From: Chitinophaga pinensis
Lineage (GTDB): Bacteria > Bacteroidota > Bacteroidia > Flavobacteriales_D > Crocinitomicaceae
Assembly: GCA_943324745.2 (NCBI GenBank)
Contig: CALPMT020000020.1
Coordinates: forward strand, 1-59,848
Direction: 5' to 3'
DNA: 59,848 nt
Each line of letters opens with the position of its first letter. Position 1 is the stretch's first letter. The notes under the pieces are model-generated. The model ran no database searches. It was not told the origin of the DNA and was given only the letters and a program-made list of their open reading frames with translations. A program made the position numbers and the translations under genes. Of the stretch, positions 38,201 to 46,586 are shown in pieces.

Positions 38201-38904
38201 ACCAATAACCAAGTGCTGTTTAATCGTTTTTGGAATTTATAGAGAGCCAAAAACGCAAAAGAGAGGAAACATAAAAAGGAACAAAAAAGTAGGTCGCTAT
38301 CTAAGGAAGAGATCAATTGATTTGGAAAAATATACCATGCAAACACGAATTTTTTATCGGAAGAATAGATCGGATAAGCGTTATCTTTTTCTAAAATTAT
38401 GCTTGCACGAAAGGGTAAATTTAGTTCCGAATTGTAAGTGTTTTTAAGGTTTAAATTTTCATAGGGATAGTCTTTTTTGATTAAAAAACTAGCTACTAAT
38501 TGACAGTTTTTAATTCTCAAAATTTTAGAATAATACCATCCATTTTGTAAATGAACGATCCCTTCACTCGGAAAATGGATGTCTGAAAAACGCGAAATTG
38601 GAAGCTGATTTGTGTTCCAAAACAACAAGGAATCGTTGCGATAAATGTGTAGAAAAAAACTATTTGCTTCTAAATCTTTTCGATTCAAAATGGATATTTT
38701 TTCCTGAGAAAAATGCATCTTTTTAAAAGCTAAAAACGCATCTAATTTCTCGATTTTTTTTCGAAATTTTTGCTGATAATTTTCGATGTCGGAAGAAAAA
38801 TCAGCGCGAAAAACAAACTGATTATGGGTTAAAAAAAAGATAAAAGAAAATGCGGTTGCTAGCAACAATCCGTTTTTTTTAAGTACCTCTTTTAAACTAA
38901 ACAT
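35260..38904 (-). CDS. Large multi-pass sensor histidine kinase (NtrY-like), orphan
   Basis: A 1214-residue membrane sensor kinase. One N-terminal helix (about 12-30) is followed by an outside domain to about 200, then a block of some eight membrane helices (about 204-455), a second outside domain (about 456-690), two helices, a third outside domain, and a last helix leading into HAMP (about 925-975). The catalytic core has the H box MAKQVAHEIKNPLTPMKLSL with phospho-acceptor His1007, N box NNLITNAIQAF, DNGSGI, and TTGTGLGLAMTKQI. The core resembles NtrY/PgtB-type kinases. No response regulator lies beside it, so its partner is elsewhere. Its end overlaps the end of the convergent radical SAM gene by six bases. 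Confidence 0.9.
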   Translation of the reverse strand: MFSLKEVLKKNGLLLATAFSFIFFLTHNQFVFRADFSSDIENYQQKFRKKIEKLDAFLAFKKMHFSQEKISILNRKDLEANSFFLHIYRNDSLLFWNTNQLPISRFSDIHFPSEGIVHLQNGWYYSKILRIKNCQLVASFLIKKDYPYENLNLKNTYNSELNLPFRASIILEKDNAYPIYSSDKKFVFAWYIFPNQLISSLDSDLLFCSFLCFLSFAFLALYKFQKRLNSTWLLVLLSTVILARIASVKWHWFVFVYGITAFDSSLYSSNYWSPNFGEYIISCITAIWSIFAIINYIKRNTYKKLPLWISYILLLLAVFFSFFLGEAYRGLIENSSIPLKIESLFELNFYSFLTFVSMGVLFFSYFRFFRQILLLLKDHHQKKSVVFFAWFGISIGCILLDMTFGNQQILLLLLLCLISLLIFHFTYYWNGKIHFGYGMLLLFLFSFFVALNLEVFHVKKENGERELLAKQLASDQDISTENEYLNLNKKITEDDFIRRILVQQKSMGISEFKENMERRFFNGFWERYDTEFYLYDTAKNSLIKYANFQTTNLENLEVIINRHSLPSKLDGRMFYIKDYTSQYSYIIRQEIKNANDLVIGTLYCALKSKKIPEKIGFPRLLISGEANVIEPLEKYSIAKYYEGKLVSHNGKFSYPSEDFGLTNNTPIKDGYYNNGGYNHYLLRKNYLDLIVLSIENHSTLHWFTTCSYLFSFFGVFLIIPLFVQRRNEIFYFKQFSLALRIQIILIGIVFITLLVFGLGSGSFVTNQYKEYTNDMIKEKIRSLERDLKQKFGGSTNLSIEQNGDALEYVLQKLATVFVTDINIYDQSGFLVASSRPKLFNIGLLSEQINPKALFELNQFRKSEYIHEETIGNLQFQSAYLPLYNNEGNLLAFINLQHFGQQQGVEFQIKQFLEAIMNVSILLLALSVIFALFVSTWVTAPLRSLQESLSNIQLGKFNKPISYTAKDEIGALVDDYNNKLEELAYTTQKLAQSERESAWREMAKQVAHEIKNPLTPMKLSLQQLQRVYDPNNPISKEQLNKISASLIEQIDALAKIANEFSNFAKLPKANEQDLDLVAFLESVIIVFRQEEKVTIHFESTLTEAIIHGDKDLLLRVFNNLITNAIQAFPFERNGEIHLFLTANDQRFIIAIQDNGSGITKEAQDAIFVPYFTTKTTGTGLGLAMTKQIIEQHRGKIWFETNEGEGTIFYVELDKL

Positions 38905-38973
38905 AGTTGATTAAACGGAATTTTTAGGAATTAGTTTCAGAAGAAAAAAATCATAATATATCCATGATTTGTT

Positions 38974-38981
38974 ATATTTTT
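38974..38981 (+). promoter_or_regulatory. Promoter -7 box of lepA
   Basis: TATTTTTG, a full consensus match 30 bases before the lepA ATG in the gap between divergent genes. Confidence 0.45.
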
Positions 38982-39011
38982 GTATAACAAACAAAATTCC
39001 AACCTATTTAG

Positions 39012-40808
39012 ATGAAAAACATACGTAATTTCTGCATCATCGCACATATTGACCATGGGAAAAGCACCTTGGCAGATAGATTATTACAAACAACAGGAAC
39101 AATTGCGGATCGCGACATGCAAGCACAAGCTTTGGATGATATGGATATTGAACGCGAACGCGGGATCACTATCAAGAGTCATGCGATTCAAATGAATTAT
39201 AAATTTGAAGGGGTTGAATATGTGTTAAACTTAATTGACACCCCAGGACACGTGGATTTTTCATACGAAGTTTCTCGATCGATTGCTGCATGTGAAGGTG
39301 CATTATTGATCGTAGATGCATCCCAAGGAATCGAAGCACAAACGATTTCTAACTTGTATTTGGCTTTAGAGCACGATTTAGAAATCATTCCGATTTTAAA
39401 TAAAATGGATCTCCCAGGGGCCATGCCTGAAGAAGTGAGCGACCAAATTATTGAATTAATCGGTTGTAAAATGGAAGACATTATCCCTGCATCTGGTAAA
39501 ACAGGTTTAGGAGTAGAAGCTATTTTAAAAGCGGTTATTGAGCGAATCAAGCCACCACAAGGAGATGAATCAGCACCATTACAAGCGATGATTTTTGACT
39601 CAGTATTTAACCCTTTCCGTGGAATTATTGCCTACTACCGAATCAAAAATGGTACAATAAAAAAAGGAGATAAGGTTAAATTCTTCAACACTGGAAGAAC
39701 ATATAACGCCGATGAAATTGGTATTTTAAAAATGGATTTGGTTCCTAAAAATGAAGTGAAAGCGGGTGACGTTGGTTACATCATTTCCGGAATTAAACAA
39801 GCCAATGAAGTAAAAGTTGGTGATACAATAACGAATGCTGCAAATCCTTGTTTGACTTCCATCAAAGGGTTTGAAGATGTGAAACCGATGGTATTTGCTG
39901 GAATTTATCCAGTAGAAACGGATGATTACGAGGAATTGCGTTATTCCATGGAAAAATTACAATTAAACGATTCTTCCTTGGTGTTTGAACCAGAATCTTC
40001 TGCTGCACTTGGTTTTGGTTTCCGTTGTGGATTCTTAGGAATGTTACATATGGAAATTATTCAAGAACGTTTGGAGCGTGAATTTAATATGACGGTGATT
40101 ACGACGGTTCCTAACGTTTCGTACTTTACGTATTTGACGAAAGATCCTGAAAAAGCAATCATTGTAAACAATCCATCGGAATTGCCGGATCCATCGTACA
40201 TGGCAAGCATTGAAGAACCATACATCAAAGCGCAAGTAATTACAAAATCAGAATATACCGGTCAGGTAATGAGTTTGTGTATCGAAAAACGTGGAGAATT
40301 AAAAAATCAAGTGTATTTAACGCAAGATAGGGTAGAACTTTCATTTGAAATGCCGTTGGCGGAAATCGTATTTGATTTTTATGACCGTCTGAAATCGGTA
40401 TCCCGTGGTTATGCGTCGTTTGACTACCATCCAATTGGATATAAAAAATCTGATTTAATTAAGTTAGACATCATGCTGAATGCGGAACCAATTGATGCAC
40501 TTTCAGCCTTGGTTCACCGTTCAAATGCTTATGAACTCGGTAAGAAAATTTGTGTTAAGTTGAAGGAATTAATCCCGAGACAACAGTTCGAAATTCCAAT
40601 TCAAGCTGCGATTGGCGCGAAAATTATTGCACGTGAAACAATCAAAGCATTGCGTAAAGATGTTACCGCAAAATGTTATGGTGGAGATATCTCGCGTAAA
40701 CGTAAATTGTTGGAAAAACAAAAAGAAGGTAAGAAACGTATGCGTCAAGTTGGTCGCGTAGAAGTACCTCAAGAAGCGTTCATGGCGGTATTGAAATTGA
40801 ATGATTAA
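39012..40808 (+). CDS. lepA: Elongation factor 4 (LepA)
   Basis: Ribosomal GTPase that acts on stalled or mistranslocated ribosomes; 598 residues, the usual length. GTPase motifs: [14 protein letters not shown] (G1, about 10-23), RERGITIK (G2), DTPGHVDFS (G3), NKMDLPGA (G4). The LepA-specific C-terminal domain is complete, ending [20 protein letters not shown] (in part) and [13 protein letters not shown]. It has its own -7 box. Confidence 0.98.
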   Translation: MKNIRNFCIIAHIDHGKSTLADRLLQTTGTIADRDMQAQALDDMDIERERGITIKSHAIQMNYKFEGVEYVLNLIDTPGHVDFSYEVSRSIAACEGALLIVDASQGIEAQTISNLYLALEHDLEIIPILNKMDLPGAMPEEVSDQIIELIGCKMEDIIPASGKTGLGVEAILKAVIERIKPPQGDESAPLQAMIFDSVFNPFRGIIAYYRIKNGTIKKGDKVKFFNTGRTYNADEIGILKMDLVPKNEVKAGDVGYIISGIKQANEVKVGDTITNAANPCLTSIKGFEDVKPMVFAGIYPVETDDYEELRYSMEKLQLNDSSLVFEPESSAALGFGFRCGFLGMLHMEIIQERLEREFNMTVITTVPNVSYFTYLTKDPEKAIIVNNPSELPDPSYMASIEEPYIKAQVITKSEYTGQVMSLCIEKRGELKNQVYLTQDRVELSFEMPLAEIVFDFYDRLKSVSRGYASFDYHPIGYKKSDLIKLDIMLNAEPIDALSALVHRSNAYELGKKICVKLKELIPRQQFEIPIQAAIGAKIIARETIKALRKDVTAKCYGGDISRKRKLLEKQKEGKKRMRQVGRVEVPQEAFMAVLKLND

Positions 40809-40837
40809 TTTTTAGATTTTCGAATAATTGTTATTGT

Positions 40838-40866
40838 GTCCCCCTGAGCGTAGTCGAAGGTTAGAC
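40838..40866. repeat. Short GC-rich intergenic repeat (CCTGAG..TCGAAGG type), copy 1
   Basis: GTCCCCCTGAGCGTAGTCGA continues into AGGTTAGAC. It is far richer in G+C than the surroundings and shares the core CCTGAG-(4 to 6 bases)-TCGAAGG with a segment at 50244-50266 on the other strand. Motifs of this type are, to my knowledge, common between genes in Bacteroidota; their function is unknown. It lies between lepA and tadA. Confidence 0.45.
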
Positions 40867-40895
40867 GCATTAATAATACTATTTACAAACGAACT

Positions 40896-41339
40896 ATGAT
40901 AAATCCGTTTGACGACAATTACTTCATGAAACAAGCCTTTCAGGAAGCCCAACAAGCCTTCGACTTGGGAGAAATCCCTGTAGGCGCTGTTGTTGTTGCA
41001 AACAACCAAATCATTGCGCGTGCCCACAACCTTACCGAACAGCTCACGGATGTAACCGCCCATGCAGAAATGCTTGCAATCACCGCAGCAGCAAATTCCT
41101 TAGGAGGAAAATACTTACATGGATGTACTTTGTACGTTACTCTTGAACCGTGTTGTATGTGTGCTGGGGCGCTTTATTGGTCTCAAATTGATAAAATTGT
41201 CTATGCAGCCCGCGATGAAAAACGTGGAGCATGCAAGGTGCATCCTTCTTTATTTCACCCAAAAACCTTGGTAACAAACGGCGTGATGGAGGAGGAATGT
41301 GGGGAATTAATGAAGTCTTTTTTTGTGAGAAAAAGGTAA
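40896..41339 (+). CDS. tadA: tRNA-specific adenosine deaminase
   Basis: Converts A34 to inosine in tRNA-Arg(ACG); 147 residues. Zinc site and catalytic Glu: TAHAEMLAI and PCCMCAGALYWSQI. The N-terminal helix FMKQAFQEAQQAFDLGEIPV is typical. The GAC-rich leader holds a short GC-rich repeat. The MBOAT gene begins seven bases after the stop, so the three genes to 43829 may be co-transcribed. Confidence 0.93.
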   Translation: MINPFDDNYFMKQAFQEAQQAFDLGEIPVGAVVVANNQIIARAHNLTEQLTDVTAHAEMLAITAAANSLGGKYLHGCTLYVTLEPCCMCAGALYWSQIDKIVYAARDEKRGACKVHPSLFHPKTLVTNGVMEEECGELMKSFFVRKR

Positions 41340-41346
41340 TTACAAA

Positions 41347-42756
41347 ATGGTCTTCAGTTCCTTTACGTTTTTATTTCTTTTCCTCCCAGTTACACTGTTA
41401 ATCAACTATGTCCTCCCTAAAAAATACAGCAATACTTTTCTATTAATCGTAAGTTTACTTTTTTATTACTACGGTGAGCAAGGGTTGACTTTATTATTGT
41501 TGTTTTCCATTTGTTGGAATTTCGTAATTGCCTTGGTCATTGAAAGACAACAAACACAACCAAAAAACTACGCTTATTCCTATTTAGTGCTATGTGTTGT
41601 TGGTAATCTTTCTTTGCTTTTTTATTACAAGTATTTACTCTTTTTCATCAAATTACTAGGAATAACTTCCTTAACGGAAAGCCCGTTTTTAAAAGGAATT
41701 GCCATGCCGATTGGAATTTCATTTTTCACCTTTCATGGTTTATCCTATGTAGTAGATGTCTACCGTAAGCATACCTCCGCCTCTAAAAACATCCTCGATT
41801 TAGGTTTGTACTTAGCCTATTTTCCTCAACTTATTGCAGGACCAATTATCAAGTACCACGACATTCATGTAGAGTTAAAAAATCGTGTAATTCTATTGAC
41901 GGAAGTCTATAGTGGTATCAATCGATTCATTCGTGGTTTAGCGAAAAAAATCATTTTGGCGAATAATTTTGCGTTTATAGCCGACGAAATCATGAATACG
42001 CCGACGATGGAACTTTCTTCCGTTTCTGCATGGGTGGGTATTCTTTGCTATACCTTACAGATCTATTATGATTTTGCTGGCTATTCGGACATGGCTATCG
42101 GTCTTGCGCGCATGATGGGGTTTCATTTCAAAGAGAATTTTAATTATCCATACATCGCGACTTCGATACAAGATTTTTGGCGTAGGTGGCACATATCACT
42201 TTCGACTTGGTTTAAAGAATATGTTTACATTCCTTTAGGTGGCAATCAACGAAAAAATGGAAGAGTACTCTTAAATTTATTAATCGTTTTTGTGCTAACA
42301 GGTCTTTGGCACGGCGCGAGTATTAACTTTCTAGTGTGGGGTTTAATTCATGGCTTATTTATTATACTGGAACGTCTAGTTAAGTTTAATCAAACAACAT
42401 CCTATTCTTTTTTGAGGCGTATTTATACTTTATTGGTAGTAATTGTTGCTTGGGTTTTCTTCCGTGTGGAATCTTTTGAAGGGAGTTGTATCTACTTACA
42501 AAAATTGGTCGCATGTGATGTCGAAGGATCTAATTATTTTTTAACCTTAATTACACCCTATACACTCGCTATCTTTTTGGTCAGTATTGTTTATGTAATG
42601 CCTGTGAAAAGGTATATCTACACTTCCATCAATCGATCTACTTCTACTGTTAATTATAGTTATTTAGTGAGTGTTTTTCATTTGCTTTTGTTACTGTTTT
42701 CGTTAATGGAATTATCCTCCTTAAGTTATAATCCTTTTATCTATTTTCGATTTTAA
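41347..42756 (+). CDS. MBOAT-family O-acyltransferase
   Basis: A 469-residue integral membrane acyltransferase of the DltB/AlgI group, moving acetyl or other acyl groups across the membrane to surface polymers. Ten or so hydrophobic segments are visible, beginning with FTFLFLFLPVTLLINYVL. Signature sequences: PIGISFFTFHGLSYVVDVYR, YFPQLIAGPIIKY, DFWRRWHISLSTWFKEYVYI and LTGLWHGASINF with catalytic His322. The AlgX-like gene starts on the last base of its stop codon (TAATG), so the pair is translationally coupled and probably forms one acetylation system. Confidence 0.93.
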   Translation: MVFSSFTFLFLFLPVTLLINYVLPKKYSNTFLLIVSLLFYYYGEQGLTLLLLFSICWNFVIALVIERQQTQPKNYAYSYLVLCVVGNLSLLFYYKYLLFFIKLLGITSLTESPFLKGIAMPIGISFFTFHGLSYVVDVYRKHTSASKNILDLGLYLAYFPQLIAGPIIKYHDIHVELKNRVILLTEVYSGINRFIRGLAKKIILANNFAFIADEIMNTPTMELSSVSAWVGILCYTLQIYYDFAGYSDMAIGLARMMGFHFKENFNYPYIATSIQDFWRRWHISLSTWFKEYVYIPLGGNQRKNGRVLLNLLIVFVLTGLWHGASINFLVWGLIHGLFIILERLVKFNQTTSYSFLRRIYTLLVVIVAWVFFRVESFEGSCIYLQKLVACDVEGSNYFLTLITPYTLAIFLVSIVYVMPVKRYIYTSINRSTSTVNYSYLVSVFHLLLLLFSLMELSSLSYNPFIYFRF

Positions 42757-43829
42757 TGAGGGTCTCGCGTTTACATATCATAAGTTATTGCATCCTCTTC
42801 TTTTTGGTGTTGTTAAGTCCGACTATCAAAAGTTATTTCATGTCTACTTCTACTGTTAATTGCGAAAAACGAAGTTTAAAAGCTTTTCCTAAGTTGGCAT
42901 GGAATGATTCTATTATACAAGAATTAGGAGGATATTACGAAGAGCATTTTGGTTTAAGAAATGAATTTACATATTGGCAATCCTTATTAAAACTAACTAT
43001 TTTTAATAGTAGTACAAATCCGAAAGATGTACAATTAGGTAAAAACAATTGGTTTTATCCAACTTCTAGAATTGACTATTCATACGGTAGTTATTCGCAT
43101 CGAGATCTTCTTACTTCGCAGGAATTAACAGTTTTTAAAAAGATACATTTAGACAGAAAAATCCTTTTAAACAAAAGAAACTGTGAGTATCTGTTAGCAG
43201 TTTGGCCAAATAAAGCAACTATCTATCCTGAATATGTTCCACGACATTTACAGTGGATGGTAAAAGATACCCTTTCAAAGGTAGAGCAAATCATCCGATA
43301 TTTTCATAATACAAACACGGATATTCCGATTATTTATCCGAAGAATTTTCTACTTAAGCATAAGAACGAACGACTTTACCTTAAAAATGATACGCACTGG
43401 AATCAATTGGGTGCTTACTATGGATATGTATATTTTTTAACTTACACACACCAGTTATTTCAAGAAACTCAAATGCCATTATCAGCATTCTATTTAGAAC
43501 ATCTAAAGGTGACAAAAGGTGATTTATTAGAAGGGTTAGGAATATGTACAACATCACAATTTTTAGAAATAATTCCTAATCTATGTATTAAAAATCAAGT
43601 GAAAATTTATTCAACTCCAGACGACCCTGCTTACAAACATATAAATCCCTCAGCAAAAAATTCAAAAAAAATATTGTTTTTTAGAGATTCTTACACACGA
43701 AATCTAATTCCATTTTTTACGCAACACTTCAAAGAGTCCTACTATTACTGGCAAGATTACGATCAAAAAATTATAGATAGTTTAAAACCTGATGTAGTGG
43801 TGGTAAGTAAAGTAGAACGGTATTTTTAA
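42756..43829 (+). CDS. AlgX/AlgJ-like SGNH-type acetyltransferase partner
   Basis: A 357-residue protein with one N-terminal membrane anchor (about 7-29, IISYCILFFLVLLSPTIKSY) and a periplasmic SGNH-type domain like AlgX/AlgJ. Visible features: GKNNWFYPTS early in the domain, the catalytic Asp-x-His pair in KNDTHWNQLGAYYGY (Asp212, His214), and the nucleophile-type segment FFRDSYTRN with Ser312. It is coupled to the preceding MBOAT gene, the standard arrangement for polysaccharide O-acetylation. The polymer is unknown because no polysaccharide genes are adjacent. Confidence 0.85.
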   Translation: MRVSRLHIISYCILFFLVLLSPTIKSYFMSTSTVNCEKRSLKAFPKLAWNDSIIQELGGYYEEHFGLRNEFTYWQSLLKLTIFNSSTNPKDVQLGKNNWFYPTSRIDYSYGSYSHRDLLTSQELTVFKKIHLDRKILLNKRNCEYLLAVWPNKATIYPEYVPRHLQWMVKDTLSKVEQIIRYFHNTNTDIPIIYPKNFLLKHKNERLYLKNDTHWNQLGAYYGYVYFLTYTHQLFQETQMPLSAFYLEHLKVTKGDLLEGLGICTTSQFLEIIPNLCIKNQVKIYSTPDDPAYKHINPSAKNSKKILFFRDSYTRNLIPFFTQHFKESYYYWQDYDQKIIDSLKPDVVVVSKVERYF

Positions 43830-43834
43830 TTAAT

Positions 43835-44266
43835 TTATATACAAGGAATCTTCTCAATACGGTTTTGGTGTCTGCCTCCTTCAAATGCTGTGCTAAAGAA
43901 TATATCAACGATTTCTAATGCAACTTCTTCTGTTAAGAAACGAGCTGGTAAAGTCAAAATATTTGCATCGTTGTGTTCACGTGCTAATTTTGCAATTTCA
44001 GGCGACCAACATAATGCACTTCGAACCCCTTGGTGTTTGTTGGCAGTCATGTTAATTCCATTTCCACTGCCACACAATAAAATTCCTTTCATGCCTGGTG
44101 TTGACTCAACCAAGGATGCTACAGGATGTGCATAATCTGCATAATCAATGCTTGCTTCCGAATAACAACCTTTATCTTCCAAGGTAAACCCTTTTGCTTC
44201 TAAATGTTGAATAATTTTTGTTTTTAGTTCAAAGCCAGCGTGATCACACCCAATAGGAATTAACAT
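43835..44266 (-). CDS. rpiB: Ribose-5-phosphate isomerase B
   Basis: Interconverts ribose 5-phosphate and ribulose 5-phosphate; 143 residues. IGCDHAGFELKTKI at the start, LCGSGNGINMTANKHQGVRSA with the catalytic region, and REHNDANILTLPARFL are typical. The gene is convergent with the AlgX-like gene, five bases apart, without a visible terminator between them. Confidence 0.95.
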   Translation of the reverse strand: MLIPIGCDHAGFELKTKIIQHLEAKGFTLEDKGCYSEASIDYADYAHPVASLVESTPGMKGILLCGSGNGINMTANKHQGVRSALCWSPEIAKLAREHNDANILTLPARFLTEEVALEIVDIFFSTAFEGGRHQNRIEKIPCI

Positions 44267-44344
44267 AATGTTGAGGTTTAAAATTCTAGAACAAATAAAC
44301 GAAAAAAGAATGGGAATTTTATAATCGATATAATCGAAAAAAAT

Positions 44345-44686
44345 TTAATATATGTCATTTTGTTCGAAATAATCTAATATTGCTTCTTTAATTAGATGTT
44401 GTTGTTCCTTGTCTGTTAAAACTGGAAGAGGTTTCAATAATTTAAAATGCGGCCAATTTTCTACATCACGTGCTTCAAATTCGTAATATCCGTGCGGTTC
44501 GAGAAGTGTACATACAGCGATGTGTAACAAATCCGTTTTTTCTTGTTTAGTAAACTCTTTGTAACCCAAACCTAACTCTTGTACCCCAATTAAAAACAAG
44601 ATTGCCTGAGTATCTAATCCTTCACCAAAATCAGACTCTAATTTCTTAGTAAGTGTTTGAAAGCGTAATTCAATATCATAATCCAT
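44345..44686 (-). CDS. Small conserved protein of unknown function
   Basis: A 113-residue acidic, soluble protein (DIELRFQTLTKKLESDFGEG; GYYEFEARDVENWPHFKLLK). I recall similar proteins in other Flavobacteriia but no assigned function. No signal peptide or metal motif. It lies 78 bases upstream of rpiB on the same strand and is divergent from the CBS protein gene. Confidence 0.7.
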   Translation of the reverse strand: MDYDIELRFQTLTKKLESDFGEGLDTQAILFLIGVQELGLGYKEFTKQEKTDLLHIAVCTLLEPHGYYEFEARDVENWPHFKLLKPLPVLTDKEQQHLIKEAILDYFEQNDIY

Positions 44687-44829
44687 GAAACAAATTTACA
44701 CTTTTGAAATTGCTATCGAACTAAAAGCAATCTGAAAAGTAGCTATTAGTATAAATTAACCTAAGAAAAATTAGTTTACATTCGATATTTTTTTCGAAAT
44801 AGATACATTATTTGTAATTTGGCGCTATC

Positions 44830-45492
44830 ATGATAGCAAAAGACTTAATTACAGACGAAATCCCACCATTAACTCACACAGATACTGGTGAGGTTGCTTT
44901 AAGATGGATGGATGAATTTAAGGTGTCTCATTTACCTGTACTAAAAAACGAAAATTTTGTAGGGTTAATTTCTGAATCTGATATTTTAGATAAAATGGAT
45001 TTAGATCAACCTTTGGATGTTTTATTTGATCATTTACCACGTCCATATGTACTTGAATCAGCTCATATATACGAAGTATTGTACAAAGTCTCTGAACACA
45101 AGATTTCTGTTGTTCCTATTTTAGATAAAAACGAAAAATATATTGGCTGTACTTCTGTACATGTTATATTAGCTATGGTAGCAAGCACTGGGAGTATTAA
45201 AGAACATGGAGCAATATTAGTATTAGAAGTAAATCAAATTGATTACTCATTAGCTCAAATCTCTCAAATAGTTGAAAGCAATAATGCGCGTATTTTGAGT
45301 TCCTACATCATGTCAACTCCTGATTCTACCAAATTGGAAGTTACCTTGAAAATTAATAAGACAGAATTAGATAGCATCATTCGTACATTTGAACGTTATG
45401 ACTATGTGATAAGTGCTTCTTATCAAAAAAGCGATTTCAATGATGACATACAAGATCGTTATGATTCCTTATTGAATTTCTTAAAAATGTAA
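44830..45492 (+). CDS. CBS-domain protein with ACT-like C-terminus
   Basis: A 220-residue cytoplasmic protein. Two CBS domains (about 1-57 with HLPVLKNENFVGLISESDIL; 60-120 with ISVVPILDKNEKYIGCTSVH) form an adenine-nucleotide-sensing pair, followed by an ACT-like domain (about 125-200, GAILVLEVNQIDYSLAQISQ). In Flavobacteriia such genes typically stand directly before nadK, as here (25 bases), which suggests a link to NAD(P) control, though the role is not established. Confidence 0.85.
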   Translation: MIAKDLITDEIPPLTHTDTGEVALRWMDEFKVSHLPVLKNENFVGLISESDILDKMDLDQPLDVLFDHLPRPYVLESAHIYEVLYKVSEHKISVVPILDKNEKYIGCTSVHVILAMVASTGSIKEHGAILVLEVNQIDYSLAQISQIVESNNARILSSYIMSTPDSTKLEVTLKINKTELDSIIRTFERYDYVISASYQKSDFNDDIQDRYDSLLNFLKM

Positions 45493-45517
45493 TTACAATT
45501 ACACTTAATTCTAGGGA

Positions 45518-46396
45518 ATGAAAATTGCTATCTACGGAAGAAAACTTACACGACAAAATAGTGTTGTATTTGAACAGACATTACGAAGTATAGAATCGTT
45601 AGGGTGGACGCCTGTGTTGGAATATGAACTCAAAGAACAATTGATCAAGAAATCAAATTTTGGTCAAACCTTTGAAAGTTTTTCCTCACATCACGATTTA
45701 ACATCTGGAATTGACATGGCCTTTAGTATTGGAGGAGATGGAACATTTATTAAAACAGTTGGATATATAAGAAATAGTGGAGTTCCAATTGTCGGTATTA
45801 ATACAGGTCGTCTTGGTTTTTTAGCGAATATTACTCCTGAAAAAATTGAAGAGACTATGGGTATGGTTCGCGACAAGCGTTATACTTATCAAAAAAGGTC
45901 TTTAATTCGTGTAGAAACAGAAGAGAACCTATTTGGTGAAGATAATTTAGCTTTAAATGAATTAACGTTGCATAAAAAGGATACTGCTTCGATGATTACA
46001 GTTCATGCGAGTTTAGATGGTAATTACCTTAATTCGTATTGGGCGGATGGATTGATTGTTGGTACGCCAACTGGTTCTACAGCTTATAATTTAAGTTGTG
46101 GCGGACCAATTGTAACTCCCGGTTGTCAGATACACATTTTAACTCCTATTGCACCACATAATCTAAATGTGCGTCCGATGGTAGTTCCTGACCATTTACC
46201 AATAAAATTAAGTGTGGAGGGAAGAGAACGAAAATATTTAATCAGTTTAGATGCAAATACGAAAAGTATTCCTCAAGGTTCCGAGGTTTTGGTACAAAAA
46301 GCAGAATTTATGATCAATGTTGTTCGTTTTGACGACACCAGTTTCTTGGATACTATACGTAATAAGATGTCTTGGGGCATGGATAAACGAAATTGA
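45518..46396 (+). CDS. nadK: NAD kinase
   Basis: Phosphorylates NAD to NADP; 292 residues. GGDGTFIKTV (diacylglycerol-kinase-type motif with the catalytic Asp), INTGRLGFLANI, NELTLHKKD, the ADGLIVGTPTGSTAYNLSCG segment and VTPGCQIHILTPIAPH are all present. It follows the CBS gene. In relatives the next genes are usually DUF6089, uppS and bamA, but here a palindromic element starts three bases after the stop and the order is broken. Confidence 0.96.
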   Translation: MKIAIYGRKLTRQNSVVFEQTLRSIESLGWTPVLEYELKEQLIKKSNFGQTFESFSSHHDLTSGIDMAFSIGGDGTFIKTVGYIRNSGVPIVGINTGRLGFLANITPEKIEETMGMVRDKRYTYQKRSLIRVETEENLFGEDNLALNELTLHKKDTASMITVHASLDGNYLNSYWADGLIVGTPTGSTAYNLSCGGPIVTPGCQIHILTPIAPHNLNVRPMVVPDHLPIKLSVEGRERKYLISLDANTKSIPQGSEVLVQKAEFMINVVRFDDTSFLDTIRNKMSWGMDKRN

Positions 46397-46398
46397 TC

Positions 46399-46510
46399 GT
46401 AAAATAAAGTTATTTTTCTTCGTTCAACTTCAAAATTTCATTCATCATGTGCTTATGCACACTCCGGATTAAATTTTTTGTCTGCCTCAAAAAATTGAAC
46501 TTTATTTTAC
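46399..46510 (-). repeat. Dispersed palindromic element, copy C (after nadK)
   Basis: On the minus strand: box 1 variant AATTTTTTGAGGCAGAC (46480-46496) and box 2 GTTGAACGAAGAAAAA (46413-46428). Outer arms GTAAAATAAAGTT (46399-46411) and AACTTTATTTTAC (46498-46510) are perfectly complementary. Inner arms pair through AAAATTT, with a central GTGC-TTAT-GCAC hairpin. It lies three bases after the nadK stop and before a convergent gene, so it could act as a transcription terminator here. Confidence 0.8.
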
Positions 46511-46586
46511 AATCAACTACAATAAAAATTTATATTTTTTTATTATCTAATTAAACTGAAAAACAGTAATTAATACTCAATATAAA

